Assembly: GCA_004794655.1 (NCBI GenBank)
Contig: SMMW01000086.1
Location: forward strand, 62,001 to 126,000
Reading direction: 5' to 3'
Origin: Marisa cornuarietis
Taxonomy: Eukaryota > Mollusca > Gastropoda > Architaenioglossa > Ampullariidae
DNA length: 64,000 nucleotides
Below the pieces are notes generated by a model. It saw only the letters and a list, made by a program, of their open reading frames with translations, was not told where the DNA came from and made no database searches. This document shows positions 42,461 to 56,249 of this stretch, piece by piece. Positions within the stretch are counted from its first letter, which is position 1; every line of letters begins with the position of its first letter. The position numbers were made by a program, and so were the translations under genes.

Positions 42461-43267
42461 CCGAAAAACATTTCAGATGGAATGTCATAGCGGGCGACAT
42501 GGCCGAACTACGACCAGATTCCTCTGCTTCACTGTTGCGAGAAGGGTTTACTGGTGTCCCACCCAAAAGTTCAAGTCTAAAAATAGCAAAGGGATTTCAT
42601 TCCTCTTTGAAGTTTTTGCTTACAAGGCGTAACTACCCGAAAAGCGGTCCTTTTAGGTTTGCCTCCTCTTCATAACTGCTAATTCTGAAGGGTAATGGCA
42701 ATTGTTATTGGTTTTGTTGCTGGCCAATACAGACAAGTGCTAGAGACAGGTGGGATGGTGAGTGGCCCAGTGACTAAAAGCACCTATCATCACTACGGCG
42801 AGATTCTAGTGTCGTGAGTTAGTATCTCCACTTTGACACATTTCTCTGGATGTGCATTGGTGCATGACTGCTCGTGCGACTTCATGTGTTTAAACTTTAA
42901 AGGGACCCAAGTTCACCTTTACTGGTGGCGTTTGGGGCTCTATAAATAAACATCATTATGTTTATAGCTGATTGATATCTCATGAAAGGCATCAAACTGA
43001 CAGGGAATTCAATAAGGGTTTTAATTTTAAGATGCGGGCTTCTATGAGCATTTGATTCACGCAGCTGACAAGCAGCCCTCGGAACAGCGACAGCGCGGAA
43101 GGTGAGAGGTCAGACCACCGACAGCTTGGTCAACACCGATATGCTCCGGGATCCAAACAGACAAGAAAATGGGGGATTTCCGCCAGCTTGCGTCTTAGGG
43201 TCGGGATCTTGTCGTCCTGTAAGCAGGATTTGGCAAGTGATGCTCGAAAGATTGATGACTGGTATTA

Positions 43268-43272
<5 letters not shown>

Positions 43273-43361
<89 letters not shown>
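43273..43361. repeat. (CA)n microsatellite
   Basis: A perfect run of about 44 CA units. Confidence 0.97.
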
Positions 43362-43362
<1 letters not shown>

Positions 43363-44465
43363 TCTCTCTCAAGACGCCCTTAGTTTTACACGCTAGCAGG
43401 CGCTCTAACTATTGTCAAAATCTCGAACATTCTAGGCAAGTACAGCTTGCTGTACACTTTTGCTTGGGGTGAGAAGTAGGCTCAAGAAGTGTAGCAAGTG
43501 TGATGCTAATCTGTCATTATCCGGTGTCGATGGTGTGTGACCAAGCAGCGCGTGCTGACCGGTGTTTGTTCTCAAGCGATGTCCAGTTTGTTAGAGCTGG
43601 TACGTGCTGGGAGTCTTCTCCAAATCATTAATAATACACTGGGCGCAAGGAAGCTTAGAAGCAGAGAACTACAAATGACAGATGCAGTTTCCACTGTCGT
43701 GTGAACTTGTCACCTACATCTCTTATCATTTCTAGTCCGTCCTACTGGTTCGTTAGAAGTCGTTGTGTGAAATACCGCGGTACAAATCTGCTGCTAAGTA
43801 ACCGTGTACTTTAAAGGGGTGCATTCTTCCATTGTAGGTGGGATTTCATTCAAGGAGGACATCGCCATGAGCAGGTGTCGTGTAGTGTTTAGGTGCACCA
43901 ATGCTTAATTACCCGTTGAATAAGCGGAGGGCAGCAAGAAGAGGGGAGGGCAGCGCAAAGTGTGAGAGCAGAAGTTCGATCCCAGGTTCGGACCTGTGGC
44001 TTTATTACTTCCTCTCTCCACCTAGCAACTGCCGTGCAGAAGTGGGTACTTTATTTATTTATCAGGAGAATAAAGACAATGGAAGGTGAGGATAGAGTGT
44101 CGCCTTTCACGCGCTGTCACTTAGACACAGTGAACCACTTTCGCCCATGAGATCTCTAGACTTTAGACTTTTTGTCTTTACCAGGAAGATGTGAAGTGAA
44201 AGGGGGATTAATCACGGCAACGAGTCTGAGTGATAGGTTCTGGTAAACTGAAAAAATTCTTGTGGAAATGAAATTTAATCGTTTTGAAAACTTATCTCAT
44301 CTTCCCTCCGTATTTTGTTCTTCTTGTGCAAGGGACCATGTAGTACCTTTACCATCTATATTATAATTTTGCAAATGATTTCTCAGTGAAATCTACATTA
44401 TTGCACAAGGGAAAACCTCAAGCAATTCTTTTCTCATCTATGTTATCCCTGCTCTTTACTAAGGG

Positions 44466-44610
44466 GGTCCGGTGGTGCAACGGTCCACGCCTGTCACCAA
44501 TACAGTGAAGGTTGGTTGTCCAGGGTTCAGTTCTCGTCTCGGGCAGGCTGTTCTTTCTCTGCATGTGGCATCTGTTTACAGGGATGACTGCCTTGCCTTA
44601 GTTGCGTGCT
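44466..44610 (+). mobile_element. tRNA-derived SINE, second family
   Basis: GGTGGTGCAACGGTCC resembles an A box region and GGTTCAGTTCT a B box. The body GGCTGTTCTTTCTCTGCATG and CATCTGTTTACAGGGATGAC is shared, inverted, with 48893-49050. Confidence 0.7.
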
Positions 44611-46049
44611 CGGTGTAGGACACCGATTCCTTTCCTCTACTCTTTATTTGGCAAGTCTTTTTTTTAATCTACAATCCAGTCCTCTGCCATTTTCACACAA
44701 TTATTCCAGATGTCTGAAGTGCACAGGTGAAGCACGATCATTCCTGCGATCTGAAGTCGTTTCACTTGTGAATTATGGCCGCCCCAGGGGAAGGTAACGG
44801 AGCGTTTTCTTTAATAGACAATAATTTGTTGAAAGTGGAGCTGTCACATCAGGACATTTTGTATCCTCTCTAAGATAGATACTTCTGACCTCTACATTTG
44901 ATTCCCTCACCCTACCCACGTTTTCGTAATAAGACATCAAAACATGGTGGATGGTCATTTGGTCAACAGAGTAAAAAAAAAAAGACGAGAGGTATTACTT
45001 TGCTACTGTCATGGCTCCTCCGAATAAAGTATATTTATGTATTTCTAAATATTCTTCTATATAACAGTCACAACCGCCACCTGAAACCCTAAACGTCGGG
45101 TAGCAAGGCATAGGAAAAAAGGTTATTTGACAGAAGAGCAAACAGTCCTCAAAGTACAGGCCCACTCTTGCAAATTATTACCCTCTCGCCACCAAAAGAG
45201 ACCGTTAGGCAGGCGGTGAGCAAGCAGTCGTCATGATAAAGACGTTGTACAAACAACCTGCTGCTACGCCTTGGGCGGTATCTTGGCAAAGGGAACCTCG
45301 TTCGTAGACGTGATACTCTTTATGGTACCTCTAGTCCCCCACTTGATTGGTTTTGGTAAAATCTTTCTGACAGGACAGTCAGCCATAGTAGACAGCCGCG
45401 TCTGCACTAGTCCCCATTCACTCTGGAGATCACCAAGTCCTTTGGTCCTGTCCTTTCTATTGTATATGTCAAGCCACTCTCGCCTCAAACTCACTCTTTT
45501 TCTGACCAGTCTTTGGCAGATGGTAGTCAACTATATATCAGCTGTTCTCCCACTCACACACACATTGTTATCCATAGCATTCAAGACTGCAGTTTGGATG
45601 TCAGGCTATGGATGACCGAGAATAAGCTTAAAAATAAATGAAGATTAAAAAAGAAGCCATCATCTTTGCATAGCGGGGTACTAGAATTCGTCCAAAGCTA
45701 CCTGTCTTTGTTCGGGTTGGCGATACTGATATTTATTTTGCAGTTTCAGCATGGAAATCAGGTTTTATGATGACTGCTGATATGTCTCTTGATAATCAGG
45801 CGCCAGTTGCACAACACATTTCTAATTTTAAACACTTTTAGGCTTTATCTCTATTTAGATAATAAGTTTAAAGTGCACACCACAATTTTAGAATTTTTAA
45901 AACTAAAACTGCTTTAAGTAAGAAAGTTGTTGAAGTCTGACTTTCCGTCCTGTCAGTACAATTTTTTGTATGTTTTTCTGCAATGCATCAAAATGGCTAA
46001 GAAGAGATTTTGCTTCTTTAGAACAGTTTTAAGGTTTAGAAACGTGTTG

Positions 46050-46912
46050 TGCAACTGGCCCCAGACCTCTAGCGTCTGGCGTGCTGCTGACTACGAACTC
46101 CGCAAGATCAGCTCCATACTCTAACCAGACTTCCGAGATTCTCATTTGTTCTTTAGTTCTATCCCAATTAGACTTCTGCAACTCTCTTCTTCCTGACTAT
46201 TCACAGTATCTAATTCACAAGCTTCAAAAAGTCCAGAACTCGGCTCCTCGTTTAATTCTCCGGACTTGCAAATCCGAACATTCTGCACCACTTGTCCACG
46301 CTCTTCACTGGCTTTCAACTAAAACAAGAACTGACTATAAACTCTCACCTTCCTGCTATGGATTCTTTACAGGTTCCCTCCCTTCTCTATTTTTCTGATC
46401 TCTTGTCTGTCCACACTTCTGCCGAGAGCCTCTGCTTCTCATCTGACTTTCGCATTCTATTAATTTCTCCCACAAAGTCACATATGGACAATGTATGTTC
46501 TCTACCTGTGCTTCTAGACAGTGAAACCCTCTTCCCTACCACATTCGCTTTTCTGATTCAAGTTCAGTGTTCAAGCGCTCACTAAAAAAAAAACTTTTAA
46601 AATATTATGATTAAAATATTTTGCTTGATATTTTGTACTCATTATGTTACCATTACCCCAATTTAATTCTACATATTATTGTTATATGTGTCCATTTTAC
46701 ACCTGATGCCACACTCTTAATTTCTTTACCTGTGTATTAGTTGTTTCATCTGTGGCTCAGCGTGTAAAATGTGTTTGGTGTCAGCATATTATTGATTGTT
46801 ATCCAGTGTTTTCAAAGTCATTTCATTATTATTGATGGTCACTGCACAGTGTGCGACCTGTTTTGCGTGAAATGCTGCGCGATATAAGCGCTCACTTAAT
46901 ATTATTATAAAA
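46050..46912 (+). mobile_element. CR1/L2-like LINE 3' fragment
   Basis: The plus strand reads SQLDFCNSLLPDYSQYLIHK, LQKVQNSAPRLILRTCK and SAPLVHALHWLSTKT, the C-terminal part of CR1/L2-type reverse transcriptase proteins, with frameshifts towards the end. The tail GCGATATAAGCGCTCACTTA with a TTA-rich end lies at 46880-46912. Confidence 0.82.
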
Positions 46913-48890
46913 ATATGCCAGATCCGCAGATATCAACATGTCACAGCTCCGCGCAAAGGTTCAAGGACCAGGAAATGGAGACAACCACACAACAGCTTGC
47001 ATGGTGCATAGGTTTCTAAGCAATGTACACCAAACGGTTTTAGTTCCCCAATAGTTTGACTTAGTATCTTTGTACACAAATGTCTGGACCTGTCGGACTG
47101 AAACACCAACAGAGACGTCCCCCCCCTCCATCTCCCATCACTCTCTCTCTCGTGGGGGGGGGCGGTGGTGCCATTGTCAAAACTGCCATCAGATTTCGTT
47201 TGTCTCTGACACCCACGCACAACCGTAGAACCTATTCAGGTGGCTATCAAACTGCTGCGCAGGTTGGCGAATGCTTCCACTAAAGTTCCGGGTGTATCAC
47301 GTGATGTAGTGATTATACAGGTTCTTCTTTTTTTGTGTCCAGAGAGCTGAAAACTACACACCCGGATATGAATGTAAAGTCTTCGATTGGGTGGACCAGC
47401 AAGTTGATTCCAGTACAGACCCGACTGTACGTACGTGCCTGATCACAATTAAGCAAGCTGAGGAATGAATCCGCTGCAGACTTAGGTGGACAGATAGGGT
47501 CGTGACTACAGGTAAACGGACCAGCACCACAGGGCAAAGTGGGTGGAGAGGGACATAAGCAGCTGTGCACTCTGTGAGTTTATTTGAGTTCGTTGCGAGC
47601 AGAAGCCAGGGAAAACGCCGCTCGCACGACATACTCACCGCCGCTAAACTCGCTGCTGCAGCCTCCTCATGATGGGTCCGTGGATAAGAAACATACGGTG
47701 CCGTTGCCGTATCGCTGCCCCTCCCCTCCCCACCCACACACACAAACACACTTACGCGTGGCACCGCGTAATGGAGGTCGCTCGCACGCACGCACGCACA
47801 CACACGCCCGCGCGCGCTCGCATTCACCTCTCAATCTTCAGGTCTATGCTCTCGCCCTGTGGCACCTACTCTAAATACTTACAAAATAGCCTCGTTAGCT
47901 TGCTTGGTGGATGGATGTACTCTTTAAATGAATGTTACCTTATGTGCATGTTTGTTTTTCATATTGTAAAATATTGTATGACATGTGTTGTGTATCTGTG
48001 AATAAATATTGAACTTGCCACACAAAAAAAGAATATTTTCATAGATGAAAAAAAAAAAAACTTCGTTGTCTCGACCCACAAAATGACCTCATTGTCTCGC
48101 CCTTAACCTCTCCCCAAGTGTTTGGTCGAATGGCGTTGTTGAAGTCATATATACCTGATGTGCTTGAGGGGCTTCAAGAGTGCAACAGTTATTCCTCATA
48201 AATTATTGAGGAGTTCAGTAGATAATACTATTTCCCCAAGTCACTGAGATGAGTGCAGCAAAAAAAATTTGCCGCTCCTGTGGGTTGAGATAAATAAAGA
48301 TACCATCTCCTATTCTCAAAGCTCACGCCTACAAACATCGGTTACAGACAAACGTTCATCTTGACGTCGCGCATAGTCACTAGCTTTCCAATTGGCTGTA
48401 ATCACGAATGTTTTTATTGGCCTGTTCACGTATAGTAACTAGCTTTCCCATTGGCTGTAATCGCGAATTGGCCTGTTCACGTCACGTGATGATCCAGCAT
48501 CCGCTTTTGTGCTATAGCTATACCCAATTTGACTGGAACTGTAAATATATACACGTTCTTTCCGCTTGAGTTGACTTTGGTACATTTCACGTTCTTTTCG
48601 AAACAACAGGTTTAGATAATTATTCCTAGAGTTGGATGTGAACTTTGTACGTCAGGAAGATTTGCCACTTTACATACTCAAAGTGTGGGTGTGGTGCCCT
48701 CTTGCCACACACCTGACTTACTTGAGACATCTGAACACAGAGAGATAGGAGGTGACTATAGCCTTGACAGTGTAATAATAACAATGTTAATGTATTTAGC
48801 TTATTTCCATACAGAAGGTTCAGTGCACTTTACAAAAGAAAGGCTAATGGTCAGAGACACACATTTCACGTAACACAGGTTGGGAGGAAG
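46913..48890. other. No gene recognised
   Basis: At 48380-48490 a phrase TAGTAACTAGCTTTCC..TTGGCTGTAATC..GAAT is repeated twice in tandem about 55 bp apart. Purine/pyrimidine-rich CA and CG words lie at 47740-47820. Open frames here carry no known domain. Confidence 0.5.
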
Positions 48891-48892
48891 AC

Positions 48893-49050
48893 TGTTTTAT
48901 GCCGAGCCAGCAACTAAGGCTATATCACGGCAAGGCAGACAGCCCTGTAAACAGATGCCACATTCAGAGAAAGAACAGCGTGCCTGAGACGAGATATGAA
49001 CCCAGAACAACCAATCAGCCATGTGAGTACCCCACCGGACCGGCCTTATA
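48893..49050 (-). mobile_element. tRNA-derived SINE, second family, inverted copy
   Basis: The reverse complement contains GGTTCATATCT (B box) and GGCACGCTGTTCTTTCTCTG, and ends CCTTAGTTGCTGGCTCGGCA. It is followed by a (CG)n(CA)n run at 49060-49101. Confidence 0.7.
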
Positions 49051-49065
49051 AAACACACGCGCGCG

Positions 49066-49100
<35 letters not shown>

Positions 49101-49101
49101 C

Positions 49102-50142
49102 CACACCCACGAACAGAGATTTAAAAAAATGTCAGCAAGTAGAAAAACAGAGATACGTCAACAGGCGTAAACCTGCGCACGAAGTATGCCTGAAATCCAG
49201 AAAATACAGAACAGTCACAGTGGTACAAACCCCAAGTGATAATGCATGTTTTAGGGCGACAGAGACACGAGACTGCAGAGCACATGGTTGCCAATTCCAG
49301 CTCTCACACACAGATAAGTAGCACAGAACCTGTATTAACAGTCGAGAAAACTTGTGGAGCAGTTCCAGCAAAGATATCAGAGAATTAAGTCGATGCCATG
49401 AAACAAAGATTCAAAATCAAAGCAGCGACAAAATGGCGCAGATGTGGCAGTTGAGAACTTTAGTCAGAGAAGGCACAGGAACACAAGTCAGAAGATAACA
49501 AGTGGTGTAACAGAAGCACTGATGAAGATCCACAGGCAAAAGAGTGAGGCCCTTCTAGGCAATTAGGCGAAGGCAATGTATATTCGTGATACAATTTTAA
49601 CACCTCTTTCTGTGCATGGTGTAGGCTAGAAAACGAGGGTGCATTCACCAGTATGCGTAATCGTTATCATAATCATGAGATATGTGCCTGGACCGCTGCG
49701 CTAACGAACCCTAACTAAGCGTAAAGCCAGGTGTTCGTATCTTGGGTAGCGATTCCTTGATCAGCGTCTTCACTGATAAAGCAACAAAGTTCATTTCCTC
49801 GACCCATGAAAGTTCCAGCAGATATTGAAAGCAATTTTAATAACTATCAGCAGACAGTACATTGCACTCCAAACAAATGAACAAGCAAACTAGTCACCCC
49901 AAAGTTTGAACGCAAAGCTTTTAAACGCCATACTCAAACCCTCTGAAAGGTTACCCACACTCATGCAAGAAGTACTCAAATCGGATTATACATTTTTTTT
50001 TTTTTGCTGTAAGACACGTACGAATATTATGGTTAAAAGCATCTTATTTGTCAACAATGAGATCCTACTCGCACTTCCTAATTTAAATATTGGTGTAGCG
50101 CGTATCGAGCTTGTGACCTTCGACCTAAGCTGCACAAAACTC

Positions 50143-50178
<36 letters not shown>

Positions 50179-52156
50179 CTTGCGCCATGAAGCAGACAGA
50201 CATGTTTTATTTGCCGCTTCTCCTATGAACGAGCAATAAAAATTAATATCAAAGACTGCCAGTCATCGAGAAACATTTTACTACCACATCCCGCTGGATT
50301 CACGAGCGATGTTCTCGTTCTTTTGAGAGTATTTCGCGTCACTAAACGAGTGCGTTTAGCCTGCTCTACAGACCTAGATTATACAGCATGTAGCAGCGAG
50401 TGAGAACACGTATAGTGTGTGCCACAGATCACGACAATACACAAAGCTGTAGACAGCGAGAATATTTAGCCGGTGTCAGGATAAGACGATCGTTTTGCAA
50501 TCCCGATGTTGGCTCGTTTAAAACGTCAGAGCCATTGAAGTGTATTTTACCATTTCACTTGCTTTCCCTTGTAAGTATTTCAGTGGCAGAAAATGTACCT
50601 GTGAGCAGGTGCTCTTGGTCATAGAGTTCACAGCACGTAACATGACGCGAGGCGCGTAGACGGTTCAACTGAATTTTCTGACTCACGTGCACAGACTTTG
50701 CAACGATCAGATAAATGCGACAGCTTGTGTGTGTGTGAGAGAGAGAGAGAGGAAGAGGTAAGAGAGGCCGACAGAAACAAAGCGAGAAAGACACAGAAGT
50801 GGAGTGAGAGGGAAGAGAGTGAGAAGAGAATGGCAATGACGATTAACGAGAGTGATGACGAAAGACATGTGACTTTTTTTTTTAACACCAGGGAGGAGTT
50901 GACAAAGGGAAAAGCAGACAGCGATGCATGGTTTTAAACAATGACAGAAACACGAGAGAGTGGCAGAACGGTGTGTGTGTTGTTTTTTTTTTTTAGAAAG
51001 ATATTTTATTGTTAAAATTTTACTTACCTTGGACGTACAACGTACACAGAAGTTTGTTCGCGCGTCGCAGACAGACGAGCGGAGCGAGGGCCATGTGAAT
51101 GAATAAGTCTGTTCAGAGAAAACTTCAAGAAAACTTGGTTATCCTGCGTGTGACGAAGGGCAGGCCAATGCACGCGCTCACAGCACACACTCACACACAG
51201 CACGAGCACGCACACACGCGTACACGCGAACTTCACGCGCTGCAAGTATAGCAAAGTGGAAGCGGGTGAGCGGTGTCAGGCCAACTCGTGAACTCAGAGT
51301 GGTCTGACAGGCTTTTTCTTCTACGGGAGTCGACGGACCAGCGAATTGCGATAGAGGCAGCGAGCGCCGCGTGCATGCACGTCTGTGTTAGCCTGCGCGT
51401 GCTGGAGCTGTGTGCGCGATACACTGGGGGAGGTTGCCGACGTCGTTAGGGAAGCCGCTGGCTGGGTTTGGTGGGAAGTGGGAAGGATGGAGGGGGAAGT
51501 TGTTGTAACGGGGTGGGGGGGGGACGAGTGCGTTCCCTCGAATGGGGATTAGTTTTCGTCTGTCACGTGGAAAAAAAAATTTTTTTTTGTTCGGTTGAAC
51601 GAAAGGTATTTGCGTGGGAAGATACCTGCATCTGCAATTAAATGTTTAAAAATATTAAGTAGTATAAGAAACTGAATTACATTTTTTTTGTTTCAAAATA
51701 TGAACATATCCATTGCTTGTAATACTCACAACAACAGATTCTTTTGAGCCCTTGGTCTATGAACCTAGTCAGTCATAAGATACTGACAGCCCCATCCACA
51801 GTTTGTGCAAAACAATGTCTGAATGTACGTACCTACATGCCCGCCAACTCGCAATGTTTGCATGCGTGATATATACTATACAAAACTATATAAAACTATA
51901 TATATATATATTACACATTCTACCGACTTAGCATTCTTATTATTCTCACCTTTAATTGTTTCTAATCACCCCTGTGTTCTCGACTCCTTAGCATTTCTAA
52001 TGGTTGTTGGTAGTGCGGAGGCTCAAGCGCTTGTCACCGCGGCAATGAGAACCTAAGGGTTCGGATCTCGGCTCCGACACACGTCTCTCTGGATTTGACG
52101 CCGGCTCACAGGGTAAACCAATGGGTTTTTTCTCCAAGTAATACGTAGGTGTTTAC

Positions 52157-52202
<46 letters not shown>

Positions 52203-53650
52203 AAGTATTTACATAAGGCACATACTGTCAATCAAATCCTACACAAGCCTCCGCTCCCCCCTTTGTTTCCTCTAAGTGGTGGAGCTAGTGTGAACTGTTC
52301 CTCTTGTGGCAATCATCCACTGGCCGGACGGCTGTAAACTTTCACGCCTGACGTGTTATTGGAGTGAATATAACCGTCCTACACTGAGTGTCCGTATTAT
52401 TAGACTTCATACTGAGGTCGATCAGCGATCAGAGTTGGAGATAATACCCGGTGCAAACTGCGGTTTCTGGGTTGGCAATCAAGACAAAAGCATGCGGGAA
52501 ATATTATACAAAACGCATCTGTTTCCTGGGGAAAGTCTGCCTCAGCCCTTTTATTGCAGACAGAACTTTCTACCGCAGGAACTGAAAAATGGCGAGCGGT
52601 TATGATCGAAGACAGATGAATCTGCAGACGTTTATAATAGCCAGGGAAACATCTTTATTTTCAGCGTCTGAATACACAAAACATAAATCTATGCATGTGG
52701 GTATGTGTTAACTTCGGGAAAAAAAACCAGCTGCATACGAAGAGGTGGGTGGGAGGCGAGTCCATCAAGTGTTGCACGTGCACTTTTACCCTCTGATCTC
52801 AGTGTCGAGGGCATGACGTAGGGCGAGACAGGCTAACGATGCAGCAGCGGTCACATGAAAGAAAAAAAACTCCCACCCACGGGATTTAGTGCTGTGCATA
52901 AACGCTTTGCGCACAATGGGATAGGACGAAGTCTTTTTATTGCACAATAATGTAAGTATATGAGGTCCACAGTCTGAAAGTTAATCAATTTCCAACAAGA
53001 AAAAAAAGAAAGAAAAATGTCTATACTTTGGATCTGATATTTTGCATTCTCAGTTTTGTAAAACATTTAAAAATGCATAAACTGGATAATTCATTATTTT
53101 TAACATCATTTAAAAGCAAAACAAATCAGTCCAAGCAAGACTGTTGCGCAAAACTAAGAATCGGCAGATTCGCTAATTTAGTCCCTAATAGACGGATCTG
53201 TCTTATTTCCCCTGTAACATAGGGGAGCAATTAAAGGCACGTGCTCTTCCAAAGACCTGACAATAAACTAATCACGGAAGAGCTCGTAATGTGTCGCGGT
53301 ACAAACTTAGTGATCCCGTTGTTCCTCTGACGAGGCGGTGTAGACACGTGTTGGAGTGTTGGCGAGGGGGATACAAGCTCACGCAATGGTGTGGACAGAC
53401 CTGCCACTGAGTACGTGCGTTTTTGTGCGTGTGCATGTTTAGAAGGCCAATTATGCAGTTACTGCCTTAGTCAGCATTAGGGGCGCACTAAAATATAAGT
53501 ATGTCGTCGCCTGGGTTTGCAATCTGTGCGTGCGTAGGTGTTGTTTCTACGAGGGGGGGTCAATGGAGCGATGCAGACAAATGTTTGAGACTCGGGGGGG
53601 GGGGATAAAATCTGACACAATGACGTGTGAATAGATACATGGAATTGAGT

Positions 53651-53691
<41 letters not shown>

Positions 53692-54485
53692 ATCGTACCA
53701 AATATGCAGTTGCTGTCCTGTGGGGACTGAAACATAAATATGTCATCGGCTGGGCTTGCAATCTGTGCGTGTGTGTAGGTGTGGTTTGTGAAAGGGGCAG
53801 TCGACGGAGCAGGGATTACATGTAAGTCTATTTTAACCCCTGTGTAGTTCTTCGCCGCCTACAACGTTTTTAACCAGCCATATAGTCTTTCACCATCTTT
53901 GGCCACAGATCTGAATTCTTTCCTCATCTCTGTAGTTCTTTGTCATCTATGAACATTTTCGCCACGACGTTAGTCACCAACTGTGTAATTTTTCAGCACC
54001 TAACAAGTTTTTGCTTCCTCTGAATGCTTTTTGATTTTGTCCCTTTTCCCCTTACAAGCATGGAGAGATTGGATGGAACGTACTTTCATTATCTTCTTTT
54101 ACATGAAGTCATTTTTAAAAGAATTTTTATTGACCTGGAAACGTGGCCACACAATGAGACAAAACCCATAAATAACTAACACTATCATAAATAAGCAATC
54201 AACAGATCCTTTAAGTCAGATTCCTGGATGTTAAGGGGAAAGAATCCAACTTGTCGACATCACGTAGCTATTATTAGTATCGCCTGCTAACTTTTTTTAA
54301 TTTTAAAGGTGACATTTGGAAATAATGAAAGGATTGGTGCATTTCACCTGTACTGAGAGTCTCTTGACAACAACAACCTCGAACGAACACGACAAAACTC
54401 TTCATAAAACAATAAAATTTACGAAGGTTGTGAAAGTTTTTTTTTTTAATTAGCTTCTGGTAGTTTTACGCCTTTACAGTGTGTA
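49102..54485. other. No host gene recognised
   Basis: Holds a tRNA-like SINE fragment at about 52008-52140 (GGTTCGGATCT B box), (GT)n at 52157-52192, and a diverged tandem repeat of about 230 bp at 53330-53830 with (GT)n at 53651-53689. CpG-rich stretches occur at 51030-51560. No coding exon stands out. Confidence 0.5.
53330..53830. repeat. Diverged tandem repeat of about 230 bp
   Basis: The phrases GAGTACGTG, CAATTATGCAGTTACTG or AAATATGCAGTTGCTG, and GCAATCTGTGCGTG occur in the same order twice, with a third partial copy. An expanding (GT)n tract sits inside one copy. Confidence 0.7.
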
Positions 54486-54489
54486 GGTA

Positions 54490-56011
54490 CTATTTTATGA
54501 CTGGAGCAGACTTGTCGTAGCGCCCCTGGTTTTTCTTATGTAGCCGGGGTGTACTAAAACCGGCTTGCATGTGTTCAGCGATCTGGTAGTGCTGTAGCTT
54601 GTCGTCAATACAGCGAAAATGCAGTACAGCGACAATACAGTTCTTTCTCTGGTGACCGCGGCGTTGACTACCCTCTAAGGTGCCTTGAAGAATAGTCTTT
54701 GACAGGGTGTCGTGCCGGGTCACATGGCCAAAAAACCCAGCTTATGGCGTCTGACTGTTGATAGTAGAGGTTCCTGGTGTCCTACGAGTGTGGCCATCTT
54801 GTTTCGTACAAAGTCGTTGTTTCTATGTTCTTTGTATGAGATCCGGAGCAGCCTCCTCAGACACTTGTTCTCAAATGCTTGGATTCTCCTTTCTGTTTCG
54901 GCGAGCAGAGTCCACGTGTCGCATCCATTGAGCAGGATCAGCACTACGAGGAATTTGTACAGCCTGTACTTGATAGTGAACCTTATCTTATGGCTATGCC
55001 AGATCCTATCTAGCCTAGCCATTGCTGCTGTTGCTGTTGCGATCCTGATGAGGATATCTGGCGTGGAGCTGCAGTCCTTGGAAAGGGTGGCTCTCAAGTA
55101 TTTGAAGCTGCTTACCTCTTCGAGCTGTACCCCGTTCATAAAGATCTCTGCTTTGCAGTTGCCATTGATCATAACTTTGCTCTTTTCAATGTTGTTCTAC
55201 ATTCCATATGCATTTAAACTGTCTGTCAGTCTGTTGGTGAAGCCTTGCAGTTTTTTGTTAGTACCTGCTAACAGATCTATGCCGTGTGCAAGGCGAAGGT
55301 TGATATCAGTCTTCCACCAATGGAAATGGAAGTATGATGGTCGTGGAAAGCTTCGAGCATGATGTTCTCCAAGAAGGTATTAAGCAGCACCGGTAACAGG
55401 ATAGATCCTTGACTTACGCTTACTGTGGTGCGACAGTAAGCTCCTATTTGGTTGTTCAGCAGTACTGGACTTGTTGAGCTATTGTATAAGCACTTCGGTG
55501 ACTAGAAAGAGGCCTTCTTCGATGCTGAATTTTCACATCACATGCCACAGCCCCTTGTGCCAAATGCCTTTTTAAAATCAATGAAGTTGTGGTAGAGGTT
55601 CCACTGATGCTGAAGATGCTTCTCTATAAGCATGTGACAGTTTAAGATCTGCTCAGCTCTGCCTCTACGTGGTCTGAAGCCAGCCTCTTCTGCTAGCAGC
55701 TCTTCTGCGGTGGTTCTGATGCGGTTCTGTAAGACCTTCATCATGACTTTGCTTGGGTGACTGACAAGCCTTATGGCTCTGTAGTTCTGGCACTGTTTGC
55801 TGTTAACTTTCTTTGGGAGGGATATGCTTATTCCATTCTTTAGCCCATTATTAAAGCAACCTGTATAATCAGCTTTTAAATACCTCCAGTTACTGATCCA
55901 TGCATTAATGTCTACTGTATGTTTTATTGAAGACTTAGCCGAGAAATGCCTTCCAATAGTTCTCACATCCCTACTTCCTTCGCACAGATGCATACAAGAA
56001 AGGGATGCCAT
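54490..56011 (-). mobile_element. RTE-like LINE, reverse transcriptase relic
   Basis: Read on the minus strand from 56011 down: SISLPKKVNSKQCQNYRAI, EEAGFRPRRGRAEQ, NFIDFKKAF, then a frameshift; RTTVSVSQGSILLPVLLN; the place of the catalytic FADD motif reads LAHG (about 55288); SSFKYLRATLSKDCS; WTLLAETERRIQAFENKCLR; then, in another frame, TRHDTLSKTILQGTLEG. This is the order of an RTE/Jockey-type RT protein. The endonuclease half is missing, several frames are needed and the catalytic pair is lost, so it cannot be active. Confidence 0.88.
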
Positions 56012-56249
56012 TGGTCAATCAACTCATCATCCAAACATCAAGAAGCCAACACTGACAAGAGGACGACCACCCCTATTACCCTCTGCCCCGCCTACAGGTG
56101 GCATGGTGGACAGGTGACTAATCTCCCCTTCCCCGTGTAAAGATACTAGGTCCTGCCAAATAGTTGTGAGAGAACTCTCAGGTGTTTTTCTCTGCCTAGA
56201 CATTGTTAGCCAGCTGGTTGCGCTTGGCTTGGTGTAACCATTTAAGTCT

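Larger units (their letters stand above)
42460..46045. other. No host gene recognised
   Basis: Contains a tRNA-like SINE fragment at about 42755-42890, the long (CA)n at 43273-43361 and a SINE at 44466-44610. Open frames at 45264-45615 on both strands have no recognisable domain. Confidence 0.5.

Noticed and set aside
45264..45615. Overlapping open frames on both strands
   Set aside because: No domain, no family resemblance, no flanking exon signals; not reported as a gene.
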